A DNA stretch of 45,137 nt from Mayfieldus sp038329895 (GCA_038329895.1 JBBQNM010000009.1:1-45137); one strand, 5' to 3'; shown: positions 7,970 through 17,604, counted from the stretch's first letter. Notes: generated from the letters alone by a model not told the origin. Program-made: numbers and translations.

Positions 7970-9822
7970 CGCGCCGCGAGCGTATCTGAGATTCGCCCTG
8001 CTGACCGGGATCGCTGTGTCGCTCTGGGCGGCCGCACCGGCGTCGGCGGCGAAGACCTGCGCCGGGCGCAAGGCAACTCTGGTGGGGAAGCCCGGGAACG
8101 ACAGGCTTGTGAGCAAACACCGCGACGTCATCGTCGCCGGCGCCGGCGACGACCGCATCCTCGGGCTGGGCGGGAGCGAGCATCTGCGCTGGCCCGGGCA
8201 ACGACACGATCACCGGCGGCAGGGGGATCGACCGCATCTACGGTGAGGACGGCGACGACCAGATCTTCGGCCAACAGGGCACCGACCTGCTTCACGGCGG
8301 CCCCGGCAACGACCTGATCGAAGGCGGGAAAGGGACCGACTTCCTCTCGGGTGAGGTTGGCGACGACACGATCCTCGGCGGCACCGGCACCGACCACGTC
8401 AAAGGCGATGACGGCGCCGATCGGTTGCTTGGCGGTGCCGGGAACGATGGGATCGCGGGCGGTTCGGGTGATGGAGACGTCCTCTATGGCGGACCTGGAG
8501 ATGACCCGCTGGACGGGGGACCCGGCAACGCCGATCATGTCTACGGCGGGCTCGGCGCAGACCAAGTGAGCGGCGGGCCGGGCGACTTCGACGTCGTTCG
8601 CGGAGACGAAGGCTTCGACCACATGGACGGCGGCGGGGGCAGCCACGACATCGCCTCCTTCGCCACCGACAGTCCTCCTGGCGCCGGTGGGTTTGGCTTC
8701 AACGGCGTTTACCTCGATCTGCCAAATGGCATCGCCTATGGAGCTGGCTTCGGCGTTGGAAAGACCCACGGCACGGACATGCTCAGCAACGTCCAGGACG
8801 CGATCGGCTCGCCCTTCGACGACAAGATCGTCGGCGACGGGCTGGAAAACCGAATCGACGCGGGTCTCGGCAACGACACGATCGACGGCGGCGGCGGCGG
8901 GGGCACCAACCAGGTTGACGGCGGCCCCGGGTCCAACAAGTGCAGCAACTTTTCGCAGGGCTCCATCTGCAATCGCAGCTCGCAGCCAGCGCCAAACGCG
9001 ACCTACGTCAGCGTGGGAAGCGCGCTGGACGGCTTTTCGACCGTCCATGTGGTCGGCGGGGTCGCCGGCGATCAGATCGAGGTCTCCGTTTCGGGGTCGG
9101 CCTTCACCGTCAGCGACCCGGCCGGGCTGACCACCGACGCCTCGACCCTGACGCCAGCGGGCACCGGCTGTGCGCTGGATCCCAGCGCGACCACCGCCAC
9201 CTGTGTCTCCAGCTCAATTTCGGGAATCGACAGCCTGACCCTGGACGGCGGGGGCGGCGACGACTCGGTCAGCATCGATGCGAGCGCGCCGCGCACGTTG
9301 GCGGCGTATCTGGATGGCGGCGACGGCAACGACATCCTCAACGGTGGGCCCGAGGACGACTTCATCCAGGGAGGTGAGAGCGGCCAGGACACGCTCAACG
9401 GCGGAGGCGGCGATGACAGTCTGCAGAGCGACACCGGTGGGGACGTGCTCAGCGGCGGGCCCGGCGACGATCTGATGGTCGTTGACTTTGCCTGCGAGGG
9501 CGAGCAGGTAAGCGGCGGAGCTGGAAAGGACAAAGTCGGCTTTGACCCCGATCGCAGCGGAGTCAGCGCACGGATCGGTGGGGTGATCACGAGTCCCGGC
9601 GCCAACATCTGTGCGGTCGGGCGGATCGCCAACGATGTTGAGAACCTCGAGGGCTCTGGGCTGGCCGACACGCTGATCGGCAATGGTCGCGCCAACGCGC
9701 TGGTCGGCCGCGGTGGCAACGACACGCTGATCGGCAAGGGAGCGGCCGACGACCTGGATGGCGGTCCGGGCAATGACGTCTGCAACGGAGGCGCGGGACA
9801 CAACCACACAGCCTCCTGCTAG
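7953..9822 (+). pseudogene. secreted RTX/haemolysin-type calcium-binding repeat protein, frameshifted
   Basis: The signal peptide (ATG 7953, LLTGIAVSLWAAAPASA) is followed by the CAGRKATLVGKPGNDRL opening and then many GGxGxDxhx nonapeptides. These nonapeptides bind Ca2+ and fold as a beta-roll after secretion. The frame breaks between about 8180 and 8185: upstream reads GAGDDRILGLGGSE, downstream reads ICAGPGNDTITGG in the +1 frame. Together they form one continuous repeat array, so one base was gained or two lost. The second frame runs unbroken to 9822. A non-repeat beta-sandwich-like segment (about 9000-9240) sits between two repeat blocks. It ends convergently with pcm, the two stops sharing CTAG. 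It may be a true pseudogene or a sequence error. Confidence 0.85.
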
Positions 9823-10433
9823 GCGTTGAACCCCTCTTCGCCGATCAGCGGGACGAAGCGGCAGGGGCCGATCACCTTGGTGACGATTTCGTCGTCGCGG
9901 CGCCGGTACTGGGTCAGCATGTCTGCGCTCCGCGAGGCGATCGGCACGACCAGCCGGCCGTCGGGAGCCAGCTGCTCGATCAGGCTGATCGGCGATTCGG
10001 GGGCCGTCGCGTGGACGGCGATCGCCTCGAACGGCGCCCGCTCCGGCAGGCCGCGGCTGCCGTCCCCGACCACCACCTCGAGGTTCGTGACGCCAAGCTC
10101 TCGCAGCCGCGCGGCGGCGTCCTGCGCGAGCTCGGCGTGGCGCTCGATCGTCACGACCTCGGCGGCGAGCCGGGCCAGCACGGCGGCCGAGTAGCCGGAG
10201 CCGGTCCCGATCTCCAGCACCCGCTCGGTGCCGTGCAGCTCCAGCGCCTGGCAGATCGCCGCCACGATCCAAGGCTGCGAGATCGTCTGGCCGCTTCCGA
10301 TCGGCAGCGCCGAGTCCGCGTAGGCGCGCCGCCGCTGAGCCTCGGGGACGAAGAACTCGCGAGGGACCTCGTGCATCGCCGCCAGCACCCGCTCGTCGTC
10401 GATGCCCCGGCGGCGCAGCTGGCGCTCGACCAT
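9819..10433 (-). CDS. pcm: protein-L-isoaspartate O-methyltransferase
   Basis: A 204-residue SAM-dependent repair enzyme that methylates isoaspartyl residues in damaged proteins. Signatures: MVERQLRRRGIDDERVL at the N-terminus, VPREFFVPEAQR, the ISQPWIVA substrate loop, and motif I VLEIGTGSGYSAAVLARL. The C-terminus GRLVVPIASRSADMLTQY matches the family. The usual N-terminal extension of a few residues is missing because no ATG, GTG or TTG lies upstream in frame. Codons before the start (NAAKDSFDTQRAG) do look like family sequence, so a CTG start near 10475 just after the crp-like gene is possible. Confidence 0.92.
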   Translation of the reverse strand: MVERQLRRRGIDDERVLAAMHEVPREFFVPEAQRRRAYADSALPIGSGQTISQPWIVAAICQALELHGTERVLEIGTGSGYSAAVLARLAAEVVTIERHAELAQDAAARLRELGVTNLEVVVGDGSRGLPERAPFEAIAVHATAPESPISLIEQLAPDGRLVVPIASRSADMLTQYRRRDDEIVTKVIGPCRFVPLIGEEGFNA

Positions 10434-10471
10434 GCCGGCGCGCTGCGTGTCGAAGCTGTCCTTGGCGGCGT

Positions 10472-11164
10472 TCAGAAGATGTAGTTGCGCAGCTTCAGGG
10501 AGTCGAGGACGGTCACCCGGCCACGGCCGCAGCGGACGACGCCGGCTCGCTCGAGATCGGCCAGAAAGCGGCTGACGCTCTCGCGGGAGGTGCCGGCGAG
10601 CTGGGCGAGATCGACCTGGTTCATGCGGATCGTCACCCCTTCGCCGTCCTGCAGCGGCGCCTCCTCGGCGACCAGCTGCGAGAGCACGCCGGCGACGCGG
10701 CTCGGAACAGTCTGGAACGACTGGCGCGAGATCCGCTCGTTCGCCTGCCGCAGCCTTCGCACCAGAGCGGCGACGAGCTTCACCGTGATCTCGGGGTGGC
10801 GGGAGAGCAGGGCGCGAACGTCGGCGCCGGGAAGGGCCAGCAGCTCACCGTCGTCGAGCGCCTCGACACTCGCCGAGCGAACCTCGCCGTCGAGCATCGC
10901 CAGCTCGCCGAAGATGTCGCCCGGGCCCAGGTTGGCGAGCGTTATCGCCCGCCCGTCGGGATGCTCGCGGGTGACCCGAAAGCTGCCGCTGCGCACGATG
11001 TAGCAGGCGTCGGATTGGTCTCCTTCGTGAAAGACCCGGGTCCCGCTGGGAAACGAGCGCGGCACCGCAACCCGCGAGAAGCGATCCAGCTCGTCGTGCT
11101 CAAGCTCGGCAAAGAGCGGCACCCGCCCGAGCAGATCGACGGCGCTCTCCTCCTGTACGGCCAC
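10472..11164 (-). CDS. Crp/Fnr-family transcriptional regulator
   Basis: A 230-residue DNA-binding regulator. The N-terminal cyclic-nucleotide-binding beta-roll starts LLGRVPLFAELEHDELDRFS and contains the phosphate-binding-cassette segment FGELAMLDGEVRSAS. A dimerisation helix (VKLVAALVRRLRQANERIS) and a winged helix-turn-helix follow (QVDLAQLAGTSRESVSRFLA). GTG 11164 is the start giving normal family length; longer readings add arginine-rich antisense sequence. The effector (cAMP or other) cannot be told. It is immediately upstream of pcm in the same direction and is probably cotranscribed. Confidence 0.92.
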   Translation of the reverse strand: MAVQEESAVDLLGRVPLFAELEHDELDRFSRVAVPRSFPSGTRVFHEGDQSDACYIVRSGSFRVTREHPDGRAITLANLGPGDIFGELAMLDGEVRSASVEALDDGELLALPGADVRALLSRHPEITVKLVAALVRRLRQANERISRQSFQTVPSRVAGVLSQLVAEEAPLQDGEGVTIRMNQVDLAQLAGTSRESVSRFLADLERAGVVRCGRGRVTVLDSLKLRNYIF

Positions 11165-11171
11165 GAATCTG

Positions 11172-11177
11172 ATTATG
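11172..11177 (-). promoter_or_regulatory. candidate -10 box for a leaderless crp-like transcript
   Basis: On the minus strand CATAAT (11177-11172) lies seven bases before GTG 11164. That is the spacing expected when transcription starts at or next to the start codon. No Shine-Dalgarno sequence precedes this GTG. The -35 region is weak. Confidence 0.4.
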
Positions 11178-11245
11178 GGCCATCTGCCCGCACGGGCATT
11201 CCGATGGACGCCTGGACGTGCGTCGATTTTCGTGCCAATCATCAA

Positions 11246-11267
11246 GCGCCGCCGCCGGAGGCGGCGC
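11246..11267. repeat. 8-bp perfect hairpin upstream of the FIST gene
   Basis: GCGCCGCC (11246-11253) pairs with GGCGGCGC (11260-11267) around GCCGGA. It lies 13 bases before ATG 11281, in the 5' region of the FIST gene. A role in translation control or as a simple palindromic insertion is possible but unsupported. Confidence 0.45.
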
Positions 11268-11280
11268 GCCCTCGGTCGGG

Positions 11281-12231
11281 ATGACGGGCGACGGGGTCTT
11301 CGCCGCCAACGAGCCGATTGAGGACGGCTGTGTCGCGGTCGCCTTCGACAAGACGATCGAGTGCGGGATCGGGGTCGGCGGCAACGCATCAAAAGACTTC
11401 CGCGCCGCCGGGCACGACGCTGCCCGCGACGCGCTTGAGCAACTCTCCGACCAGGCCGGTCTGCTGATGCTCCTCGTCGACACCCGCGCCGGCGACCTCG
11501 CCGACGCGATCGCCGGGGCCTACGAGGTGTCCGGGCCCGACGTTCCGATGGCGGGAGGCGCAGCCAGTGGGGCCGACCCGGCTCAGTACGCGCACGGCGA
11601 GGCGCTCACGGACGCGGTGGTTGCGGTGGCCCTGCGCTCCGAGCAGCCAATCGGAGTCGGCAACGCCCACTCGTGCAGCGTCGTCGGCGAGCCCTCGATC
11701 GTGACCAGCTGCGAGGGCCAACTGATCGCTGAGATCGACGGTCGCCCGGCCGAGGAGGTCTACCTGGAGCGCGTCGGCGGCAGAGGCGGGCAATTGAGCG
11801 ATGAGGCGTTTGAGGCGATGGCAATCACGCATCCGCTCGCCCAGCCGGAGACGCACGGCAACCGGCGCCTGCGTCATATTCTCGGTCGCTCGCGCGGGGG
11901 CGGTCTCGTCTGCGCCGCCCACATACCCGCCGGCACCGCGATCGAGTTCACAGTTCTCAGCCTCGACGAGCTGCTCCGCTCGGGCTGGGACTCGGTCACC
12001 GCATCGGTCGAGTCGCTTGGCGACCACGAGCCCGAGGCGGCGCTGGTGTTCGACTGCGCCGGGCGCCGCCGTGTGCTCGGTCACGGGCAGGCCCAGGAGG
12101 TCAAGGCGATCACCGAGTCGTTTGGAGAGCCACCCCCCCTTGCGGGCCTCTACACCGACGGCGAGGTGGCGAGAACCAGGGGCACAAAGGGTGACCACAA
12201 CCACTCCGTGGTCACAGTCACCTTCGCCTGA
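11281..12231 (+). CDS. FIST-domain sensory protein
   Basis: A 316-residue intracellular ligand-sensing protein of the FIST_N/FIST_C type, thought to bind small ligands such as amino acids in signalling. The middle segment (GIGVGGNASKDFRAAGHDA to VPMAGGAASGADP) matches FIST_N. The second half (SCEGQLIAEIDGRPAEEVYL, then ALVFDCAGRRRVLG and the ending GLYTDGEVARTRGTKGDHNH) matches FIST_C. The first ~35 residues (MTGDGVFAANEPIEDG) resemble an extra copy of the glycine turn seen later in FIST_N. The family is usually nearer 380 residues, so the N-terminus looks short. GTG 11218 is an alternative start that adds low-complexity sequence across a hairpin. Confidence 0.8.
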   Translation: MTGDGVFAANEPIEDGCVAVAFDKTIECGIGVGGNASKDFRAAGHDAARDALEQLSDQAGLLMLLVDTRAGDLADAIAGAYEVSGPDVPMAGGAASGADPAQYAHGEALTDAVVAVALRSEQPIGVGNAHSCSVVGEPSIVTSCEGQLIAEIDGRPAEEVYLERVGGRGGQLSDEAFEAMAITHPLAQPETHGNRRLRHILGRSRGGGLVCAAHIPAGTAIEFTVLSLDELLRSGWDSVTASVESLGDHEPEAALVFDCAGRRRVLGHGQAQEVKAITESFGEPPPLAGLYTDGEVARTRGTKGDHNHSVVTVTFA

Positions 12232-12234
12232 GGC

Positions 12235-15200
12235 CTAGGCCGACTTGACCAGCTTGCGCGGGCCGCGGCTGAAGCCGGCCGCGAGAAGCGCCTCTTCGGC
12301 GCCGGAGCCAAGCACCGGCTCGCCGTCGACGCGCTCGATCCCCAGCTTCGGGATCGTGCCGTCGGCGACCGCATCGGCCAGCGCCGCCATCGTCTCGCCC
12401 AGCTCCTCGCCCTCAAGCTCGCGCAGCAGCAGGATCCCCCGCCCACCACGCTCGACGTAGGCCTGCGGCTCGCCGTCGCGCAACAGCAAGTAGGCGCCCG
12501 GCGCCCTGGCTGGCCGTCGCGAACCCTCCAGCTTCGGCCACGGAAGCGCGGCCCCGTAGGGGTTGGCAGGGTCGGTGGCGGCGAGGACCAGGAAGCCGCC
12601 GTCGGGCGCCGGCAGCGAGCGCAGGCGCTCCACGGCTCCCGGCAGCGCGAACTGTGCCCCGCCCATTCCCTCGACGAAGTAGCCACGCCGCGCCGTCCCC
12701 AGCAGCTCCAGGTTCCCCAGCTCCCCGTAGAGGGTCGAAAAACCGCCCGGCACGCCCTCGGCCAGGACGCTCTCGCGGGTGACGATCCCGTAGCGCTCCA
12801 GCATCAGCTCGGCCTGGGCGCGCAGCCGCGGGCCGGCCGGCGGTGCTCCCTCGAACAGCGGCGCAGTCAGCGACCAACGCCCCTGCACCGCCTGCCCGGT
12901 CGTGGCGCGGCGGCGCGAGAAGCGCCTACCGCGGGACTCCGACGGGCGGACGGCCCGCAGCCGCGGGGCGCGCAGCGGGGAGAAAGCGTCATTCGTCACC
13001 TCGCCTGACCAGGCCAGGTCCCACAACGCCTCGTGCAGCTCCTGCGGCGAGGCCTCCAGTTCGGCGACCAGGTCGAGCCAGAAGCTCGGGCCGGCCTCCA
13101 GCCGAGTGCGGATCGCATCGTGTATTTCCCCCTCTGCGCTCTCCAGCTTCGCGTTTGCCGGCGGCGGCCCCGCCAGCCGCACGTCCTCACGGAAGTACAT
13201 CGCCACGCGGCCGTCGCTGCGCCCCAGAGCCCCGGCGCCGATCCAGACCACCTCGCCACTGGTGCACACCTCGTCGAGCCAGGAGGGGCTGTAGGCGCCG
13301 AGCCGCCGCGGGAGCACGTCGCGCTCCCAGACCGCGGGGGTCAGCGCCAGCCCCTGGAGCGGGATCAGCGCCTCGCGCAGCCGATCGGGCCCGGCGCCGG
13401 CTGCACGGTGCACGTCGACGTTCTGCCAGCTGGGAAGGAAACGCGCCAGCTCGCGCTGGTCGGCGGCCTCGACCTCGCGCCGTAGGTGGGCGAGGCTCGC
13501 ACGCCGCACCCGCCGCAGCACCTCGGCATCGCACCACTCGCGCTCGGTCCCGCCGGGCAGCAGTTCGCCGCGGACCAGCGCGCCGGAGCGATCCAGCTCG
13601 CGCAACGCCGGGGTGGGGTCGATCCCGTAACGCTTCGCGAGCTGCGCGGTCGGGAAGGGGCCGTGGGTGCGCGCATAGCGGCGCACCAGGGCCGCCATCG
13701 GGTCCTCGGGCGCCTCGAGGAAGGAATCGGGCAAGCCCGCCGGTGGCGGGACGCCAAGCGCGTCGCGATAAAGCCCCGCGTCCTCGGCCGCGACATAGCG
13801 CTCCTCCCCGCTAACCCGCAGCAGGACCGCGCGGCGCTCCCCGACCAGCTTCTCGAGCATCGACCGGGCGGCGTAGCCCTCCGCGACCCGCAGCTCGCAC
13901 TCGTCGAGCGTCAGGTCGCCGAGGTCGCGCAGCACCTGCTGAAGGGCGTCGCGGTCGCGCGCCTGGCCGGGCTCGGTTCGGTGCTGGAGCTGGGCCTCGA
14001 CCTCCTCCAGGGCCTCGGGTTCGATCAGCTCGCGCAGCTCCTCCTGGCCGAGCAACTCGCGCAGCAGCTCGCGGTCCAGAGCCAGCGCCGCGGCGCGCCG
14101 TTCGGCGTTCGGCGTGTCGCCCTCGTACATGTAGGTGGCGACGTAGTCGAACAGCAGCGAGGAGGCGAACGGCGAGGCGGTCTGGGTTTCGACCTCGACC
14201 AGGGTGAGGCGGCGTGAATGCAGGTTGCGAAGCAGCTCGTCGAGCGCCGGCAGGTCGAGGACGTCGCGCAGGCACTCGCGGTAGGTCTCGAGGATGACCG
14301 GGAAGCGGGGAAAATCGCGGGCGACCTCGAGCAGGCTCTGCGACTTCAGCCGCTGCTGCCAGAGCGGGGTGCGCTTGCCCGGGTAGGCGCGAGGGATGAG
14401 CAGCGAGCGGGCCGCGTTCTCACGGAAGCGGGCGCCGAACAGCGCCGATCCGGAGAGCTCGGAGACGACCAGGTCCTCGAGCTCGTCGGGGTCGATCAGG
14501 ACCAGGTCGGAAGGTGGTGGCTCGTCGGCGTCGGGAAGGTGGATGACGATCCCGTCGTCGGACCAGATCGCGTCCACCTCCAGCTCGCGCTCGGATCGAA
14601 TCTTCGCCGACAGCGCCAAGCCCCAAGCAGCGTGGACGCGGCCGCCGAACGGCGAGAGCACGCAGAGGCGCCAGTCGCCGATCTCATCCCGGAAGCGCTC
14701 GACGACGATCGCCTCGTCGGAGGGAACGACCCGGGTCGCCGCCTGCTGCTCGCGGAGGTAGGTGACCAGGTTCTCGGCCGCGCGGCGGTCGAGGTCGTAT
14801 TCGGACGCCAGCTCGGCCGGGTCGGCGGAGACGGCCTCGCGGGCGAAGGCGCCTATCGCCTTGCCCAACTCGGCGGGGCGGCCGACGCCGTCGCCGCGCC
14901 AGAAGGGGACTGCGCCGGGCATGCCTGGCGCCGGTGTGACGATCACGCGGTCGCGGGTGATGTCCTCGATCCGCCAGGTGGTGGCGCCGAGCAGGAAGGT
15001 CTGACCGGGGCGAGCCTCGTAGACCATCTCCTCGTCCAGCTCGCCGACCCGGCGGCCGTCGGGGAGATGGACGCCGTAGAGGCCGCGATCGGGGATCGTG
15101 CCGGCGTTGGTGACCACGAGCTGGCGCGACCCCTTGCGTCCTCGGATCGTGCCGGCAGTTCGGTCCCAGACGATCCGCGGCCGAAGCTCGGCGAAGCGCT

Positions 15201-16830
15201 CCGACGGGTAGCGGCCGTCGAGCATGTCGAGCACGTTCTCGAGCTGCTCGCGCGAGAGCTCGGCGAACGGCTGCGACGAGGTGACCAGGCGCTCGACCTC
15301 GTCGACCTCCCACTCGTCGAGCGCAGCCATCGAGACCAGGTGCTGGGCGAGCACGTCGAGCGGGTTCTGGGGGATCACCGTCTCCTCGATCTCGCCGCTG
15401 CGCATCCGCTTCGCGACCACCGCGCACTCGAGGAGGTCGGCGCGGAACTTGGGGAAGATTCGGCCCTTGGAGACCTCGCCGAGCCCGTGACCCGCGCGAC
15501 CGATCCGCTGCAGACCGCGGGTCACCGACTTCGGCGACTCGACCTGGATCACCAGGTCCAGCGCGCCCATGTCGATGCCCAGCTCCAGGGAGGAGGTCGC
15601 GACCAGGCAGGGCAGCTTGCCCGACTTCAGCAGCTCCTCGACGTGGGCGCGCTCCTCGTGGGAGAGCGAGCCATGGTGGGCTCGTGCAACGAGGTCCTCA
15701 TCCGGGATCTCGTCAACGGCGGGCTTTCCATTGCCGGCGTGCTCGGTGGCTGGAAGCTCCTGCGGGTCCTCGCCGAGGGCCAGCTCGTTGAGCCGCTTCG
15801 CCAGCCGCTCGGCGCCGCGCCGGTTGTTGACGAAGATGATCGTCGAGGTGTGCTCGCGGACCAATCTCAATAGCTCCGGATAGATCGCGGGCCAGATCGA
15901 CCTCGCGTTCGTGGCCGGATCGAGGGAGGCCTCTATGGGCCCGGGATCGATGCGCTCCGGTGACGGTTCTTCCGCGGGTGGTGCGTCGGGCCCGGTTCCC
16001 CGCCCGCGCGCAGTGTTCCGAGCACGGGCGGGAAGCGGGTCCGGCGTGACAGGACCCGCGGCCGAGCGGTCGGGAGCGGATGCCCCAGGTTCCGTCATGT
16101 CCTCCACCGGCACCTGAATCTCGAGGTCAAGCTCCTTCGACCTTCCAGCGTCGACGACCTCGCACTCTCGATGGGGGCCAACCAGGAAGGATGCGATTCG
16201 GTCCAGCGGGCGCTGGGTCGCTGAGAGGCCGATGCGTTGCAGCGTCGCCTCCTCGTCCTCGCGCTGCACGAGCTGCTCGAGTCGCTCCAGGGTCAGCGCC
16301 AGGTGCGAGCCGCGCTTCGACTGGGCGACCGCGTGGATCTCATCGACGATCACCGCCTCGGTCGATCCGAGCATCTCGCGGGCGCCCGAGGAAAGGATCA
16401 GGTACAGCGACTCCGGGGTGGTGATCAGAATGTCGGGCGGGTTGCGGCGCATCGCCTGGCGCTCCTTCTGGGGGGTGTCGCCGGTCCGCAGCCCGACCGA
16501 GATCTCGGCCCCGATCCCGGCCAGCGGAGCCCGCAGGTTGCGCTCGATGTCGTAGGAGAGGGCCTTCAGGGGCGAGATGTAGACGATTCGCGTGCCGTCG
16601 CCGGATCGCGGCTCGCGGGCGAGGCGGTCGATGCCCCAGAGGAAGGCGGCGAGGGTCTTGCCAGAGCCGGTGGGGGCACAGATCAGGGTGTTGGCGCCGC
16701 TCGAGATCGCCGGCCAGCCGCCTGCCTGGGCAGGCGTGGGCGCGTCGAACGACGCCTCGAACCACTTGCGGACGGGCGCCGAAAACGGCGCAAGTGCGTC
16801 TTTCACACTCGTGTTTCGGTCAGAGGCCAA
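12235..16830 (-). CDS. lhr: Lhr-type large ATP-dependent helicase
   Basis: A 1531-residue superfamily 2 helicase of the long Lhr type, implicated in DNA repair. The RecA1 domain has Walker A APTGSGKT (about 52-59) and DEIH (163-166). RecA2 carries ARAHHGSLSHEERAHVEELL, ATSSLELGIDMG and GLQRIGRAGHGLG. The Lhr-core winged-helix and beta-barrel domains follow, then the long Lhr C-terminal region. Between VPVEDM and SIWPAIYPELL lies a 65-residue Pro/Ala/Arg-rich insertion. The second RecA domain has an acidic insertion as well. The start may be TTG 16830 or GTG 16806; neither has a clear ribosome site. It is convergent with the FIST gene, four bases apart. Confidence 0.95.
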   Translation of the reverse strand: MASDRNTSVKDALAPFSAPVRKWFEASFDAPTPAQAGGWPAISSGANTLICAPTGSGKTLAAFLWGIDRLAREPRSGDGTRIVYISPLKALSYDIERNLRAPLAGIGAEISVGLRTGDTPQKERQAMRRNPPDILITTPESLYLILSSGAREMLGSTEAVIVDEIHAVAQSKRGSHLALTLERLEQLVQREDEEATLQRIGLSATQRPLDRIASFLVGPHRECEVVDAGRSKELDLEIQVPVEDMTEPGASAPDRSAAGPVTPDPLPARARNTARGRGTGPDAPPAEEPSPERIDPGPIEASLDPATNARSIWPAIYPELLRLVREHTSTIIFVNNRRGAERLAKRLNELALGEDPQELPATEHAGNGKPAVDEIPDEDLVARAHHGSLSHEERAHVEELLKSGKLPCLVATSSLELGIDMGALDLVIQVESPKSVTRGLQRIGRAGHGLGEVSKGRIFPKFRADLLECAVVAKRMRSGEIEETVIPQNPLDVLAQHLVSMAALDEWEVDEVERLVTSSQPFAELSREQLENVLDMLDGRYPSERFAELRPRIVWDRTAGTIRGRKGSRQLVVTNAGTIPDRGLYGVHLPDGRRVGELDEEMVYEARPGQTFLLGATTWRIEDITRDRVIVTPAPGMPGAVPFWRGDGVGRPAELGKAIGAFAREAVSADPAELASEYDLDRRAAENLVTYLREQQAATRVVPSDEAIVVERFRDEIGDWRLCVLSPFGGRVHAAWGLALSAKIRSERELEVDAIWSDDGIVIHLPDADEPPPSDLVLIDPDELEDLVVSELSGSALFGARFRENAARSLLIPRAYPGKRTPLWQQRLKSQSLLEVARDFPRFPVILETYRECLRDVLDLPALDELLRNLHSRRLTLVEVETQTASPFASSLLFDYVATYMYEGDTPNAERRAAALALDRELLRELLGQEELRELIEPEALEEVEAQLQHRTEPGQARDRDALQQVLRDLGDLTLDECELRVAEGYAARSMLEKLVGERRAVLLRVSGEERYVAAEDAGLYRDALGVPPPAGLPDSFLEAPEDPMAALVRRYARTHGPFPTAQLAKRYGIDPTPALRELDRSGALVRGELLPGGTEREWCDAEVLRRVRRASLAHLRREVEAADQRELARFLPSWQNVDVHRAAGAGPDRLREALIPLQGLALTPAVWERDVLPRRLGAYSPSWLDEVCTSGEVVWIGAGALGRSDGRVAMYFREDVRLAGPPPANAKLESAEGEIHDAIRTRLEAGPSFWLDLVAELEASPQELHEALWDLAWSGEVTNDAFSPLRAPRLRAVRPSESRGRRFSRRRATTGQAVQGRWSLTAPLFEGAPPAGPRLRAQAELMLERYGIVTRESVLAEGVPGGFSTLYGELGNLELLGTARRGYFVEGMGGAQFALPGAVERLRSLPAPDGGFLVLAATDPANPYGAALPWPKLEGSRRPARAPGAYLLLRDGEPQAYVERGGRGILLLRELEGEELGETMAALADAVADGTIPKLGIERVDGEPVLGSGAEEALLAAGFSRGPRKLVKSA

Positions 16831-16880
16831 CCGACTGATCTTACGCAGCTGGCTCGGCGGGATCGAATAGCTTGCCGGCG

Positions 16881-17591
16881 GTGAGCAACGCCGAGCCCGA
16901 GCCGTTCACCCGCACCTACCGCGTCGCGATGGCGGTCTGCCGTCCCCTGGCCTGGTGGGGAGGGATTCAGGTCGAGGGCGTCGAGGCACTGCCGCGCGGC
17001 GGCCCGGTCCTGCTGGCCAGCAATCACGACTCCTACTTCGACCCGTTGCTGGTCGGAGTGGCGGCGGCCCGGCGGCGACAGATCCGCGCCCTGGCTAAAG
17101 CGGCCCTCTGGGACGTGCGCGGGCTGGGCCCGATCCTCGACGGCATGGGGCAAGTCCCGATCGAGCGAGCGACCGGTGACGCCGGCGCACTCGCAAGCGC
17201 AATCGATGCGCTGCGCGGTGGAGCCTGTATAGGCGTATTTCCCGAAGGCACTATCTCGGTCGGGCGCCAGATGCGGGCACGAAGCGGCTTCGGCAGGCTG
17301 GCCGTGGAGGTGCCCGAAGCCCGCCTCGTCTGCGTCGCCGTGCAGGGCACCCCAGACTTCGTCCGCTTCCCGAAGCGCCCGTCAGTGCGGGTGCGATTCT
17401 TCGAGCCGGCCTCAGGCCAGACGCGCCCCGACGAAACGCCCGCGCAGGTCTCCGAGCGGCTGATGGCCGAGATCAGGGCAATCGCGCCGCCGGTGGACGC
17501 CGGACGGGATCCGGCGGCGACGCGAGCGAAGTGGGAGGCCAAGGCGGAGGCCCTGGAGGCGAAGCGGCGCGAGCGCGCCGGGCGTTCCTGA
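16881..17591 (+). CDS. 1-acyl-sn-glycerol-3-phosphate acyltransferase
   Basis: A 236-residue PlsC-family acyltransferase that esterifies lysophosphatidic acid (or a related acceptor) in membrane lipid synthesis. The catalytic motif I is NHDSYFDP (NHx4D), and motif III is FPEGTIS. The substrate-binding stretch GQVPIERATG and the hydrophobic segment near AVQGTPDFVRFP are present. The tail is highly charged (AKWEAKAEALEAKRRERAG), perhaps a short helix. The start is GTG 16881 or TTG 16872. It is divergent from lhr and convergent with rmlC, so a single-gene unit at the edge of the polysaccharide cluster. Confidence 0.9.
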   Translation: MSNAEPEPFTRTYRVAMAVCRPLAWWGGIQVEGVEALPRGGPVLLASNHDSYFDPLLVGVAAARRRQIRALAKAALWDVRGLGPILDGMGQVPIERATGDAGALASAIDALRGGACIGVFPEGTISVGRQMRARSGFGRLAVEVPEARLVCVAVQGTPDFVRFPKRPSVRVRFFEPASGQTRPDETPAQVSERLMAEIRAIAPPVDAGRDPAATRAKWEAKAEALEAKRRERAGRS

Positions 17592-17604
17592 GGCGTCCGG
17601 CGGC

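Noticed and set aside
8200..9800. Periodic DNA repeats that might suggest a CRISPR or satellite array
   Set aside because: The period comes from encoded GGxGxDxhx nonapeptides; copies diverge at DNA level and there are no spacers or cas genes.
13486..15873. Two long plus-strand frames opposite lhr
   Set aside because: GC-rich antisense shadows of a well-conserved helicase, with repetitive Leu/Val/Arg/Asp composition and no motifs.
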